From Methanomicrobiales archaeon (lineage in GTDB: Archaea; Halobacteriota; Methanomicrobia; Methanomicrobiales; Methanospirillaceae), in assembly GCA_013415575.1 (NCBI GenBank), contig JAAEES010000175.1:1-5047 (forward strand): a DNA stretch of 5,047 nt, written 5' to 3'. This document shows positions 4,644-5,047 of this stretch, piece by piece. Each line of letters opens with the position of its first letter. Position 1 is the first letter of the stretch. A program made the translations under genes and the position numbers. Below the pieces are notes generated by a model that was given only the letters and a program-made list of their open reading frames with translations, was not told the origin of the DNA and made no database searches.

Positions 4644-5047
4644 CCGAAAACGAGATGGAAATCCAACTGAACGAGCCCCTCGTCCCGGTAGAGGAGTACC
4701 TCGCCGCTGGGGTACACATCGGAACCCAGCAGAAGAGCAAGGATATGAAACGGTTCATCTACCGTGTCCGCGGCGACGGCCTCTATATTCTTGACATCAG
4801 AGAGACAGACGACCGCATCAAGACCGCAGCAAGGTTCCTGAGCCAGTTTGAAGCGCCGAAGATCCTGGTAGTCACCTCCCGGCAGTACGGGCAGTACCCG
4901 GCAAAGAAGTTTGCCGAGACCATCGGGGGAACGGCAGCGACCGGGCGGTTCATCCCCGGGACACTCACCAACCAGAACCTGGACGGATACCTCGAACCCG
5001 AAGTCGTGGTGGTAACCGATCCTATCGGAGACTCCCAGGCAATCGCC
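4640..5047 (+). CDS. rps2: 30S ribosomal protein S2 (uS2), 3' end outside window
   Basis: S2 binds between head and body of the small subunit near the mRNA exit side. The first 136 residues are present, with the frame still open at the edge; archaeal S2 usually has about 200 or more. Visible family features are YLAAGVHIGTQQKS (20-33), FIYRVRGDGLYILDI (39-53), ILVVTSRQYGQYPAKKFA (75-92), the conserved TGRFIPGTLTNQ (101-112) and DPIGDSQAIA (127-136). The start ATG at 4640 overlaps the eno stop as ATGA, with GAGGA at 4626-4630 upstream, so the two genes are probably translationally coupled. A second Met at residue 6 (4655) is possible but less well placed. In methanogens the genes after rps2 often include mevalonate-pathway genes, which cannot be seen here. 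Confidence 0.95.
   Translation, partial: MTENEMEIQLNEPLVPVEEYLAAGVHIGTQQKSKDMKRFIYRVRGDGLYILDIRETDDRIKTAARFLSQFEAPKILVVTSRQYGQYPAKKFAETIGGTAATGRFIPGTLTNQNLDGYLEPEVVVVTDPIGDSQAIA

Overview
This window is part of an archaeal ribosomal protein / RNA polymerase operon, read entirely on the + strand. The gene order is rps4 (uS4) - rps11 (uS11) - rpo3/rpoD - rpl18e (eL18) - rpl13 (uL13) - rps9 (uS9) - rpo10/rpoN - tRNA-Pro(CGG) - rpo6/rpoK - eno - rps2 (uS2, cut by the window edge). The archaeal assignment is firm: eL18, Rpo3, Rpo10 and Rpo6 are archaeal/eukaryotic families, the S4 and L13 proteins are of the archaeal type, start sites carry GGTGA-type Shine-Dalgarno sequences, and the tRNA does not encode CCA. 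The GC-rich coding sequence and an Rpo3 subunit with two complete [4Fe-4S] motifs suggest a methanogenic euryarchaeon, perhaps Methanomicrobiales. That genus-level guess is inference only.

Layout. Positions 12-2579 hold five tightly packed intact genes: rps4, rps11, rpo3, rpl18e and rpl13. Several junctions overlap or share bases (TGATG between rps11 and rpo3, an 8-base overlap between rpo3 and rpl18e, and GAGGTGAG serving as both the rpl18e stop and the rpl13 Shine-Dalgarno). Positions 2591-3241 hold the unusual part. rps9 is broken by a reading-frame shift near 2840-2843. rpo10 encodes only 47 residues because about 15 internal residues are missing. tRNA-Pro(CGG) begins at the very next base after the rpo10 stop codon. 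Positions 3273-5047 return to ordinary genes: a complete rpo6, a complete enolase gene with all expected active-site residues, and the first 136 codons of rps2, coupled to eno by ATGA.

Function. The genes supply ribosome assembly and tRNA, the Rpo3, Rpo10 and Rpo6 assembly/core subunits of RNA polymerase, and a glycolytic/gluconeogenic enzyme, in what looks like one transcription unit. No convincing promoter, terminator, mobile element or CRISPR array is visible. There is no gene-free stretch over 300 bases.

No new biological system is evident. The points most worth checking are the rps9 frameshift and the rpo10 internal deletion, about 200 bases apart in two genes that should be essential. 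They may be sequence or assembly errors, or real changes compensated elsewhere. The zero-base rpo10/tRNA junction and the two-cluster Rpo3 are also of interest.
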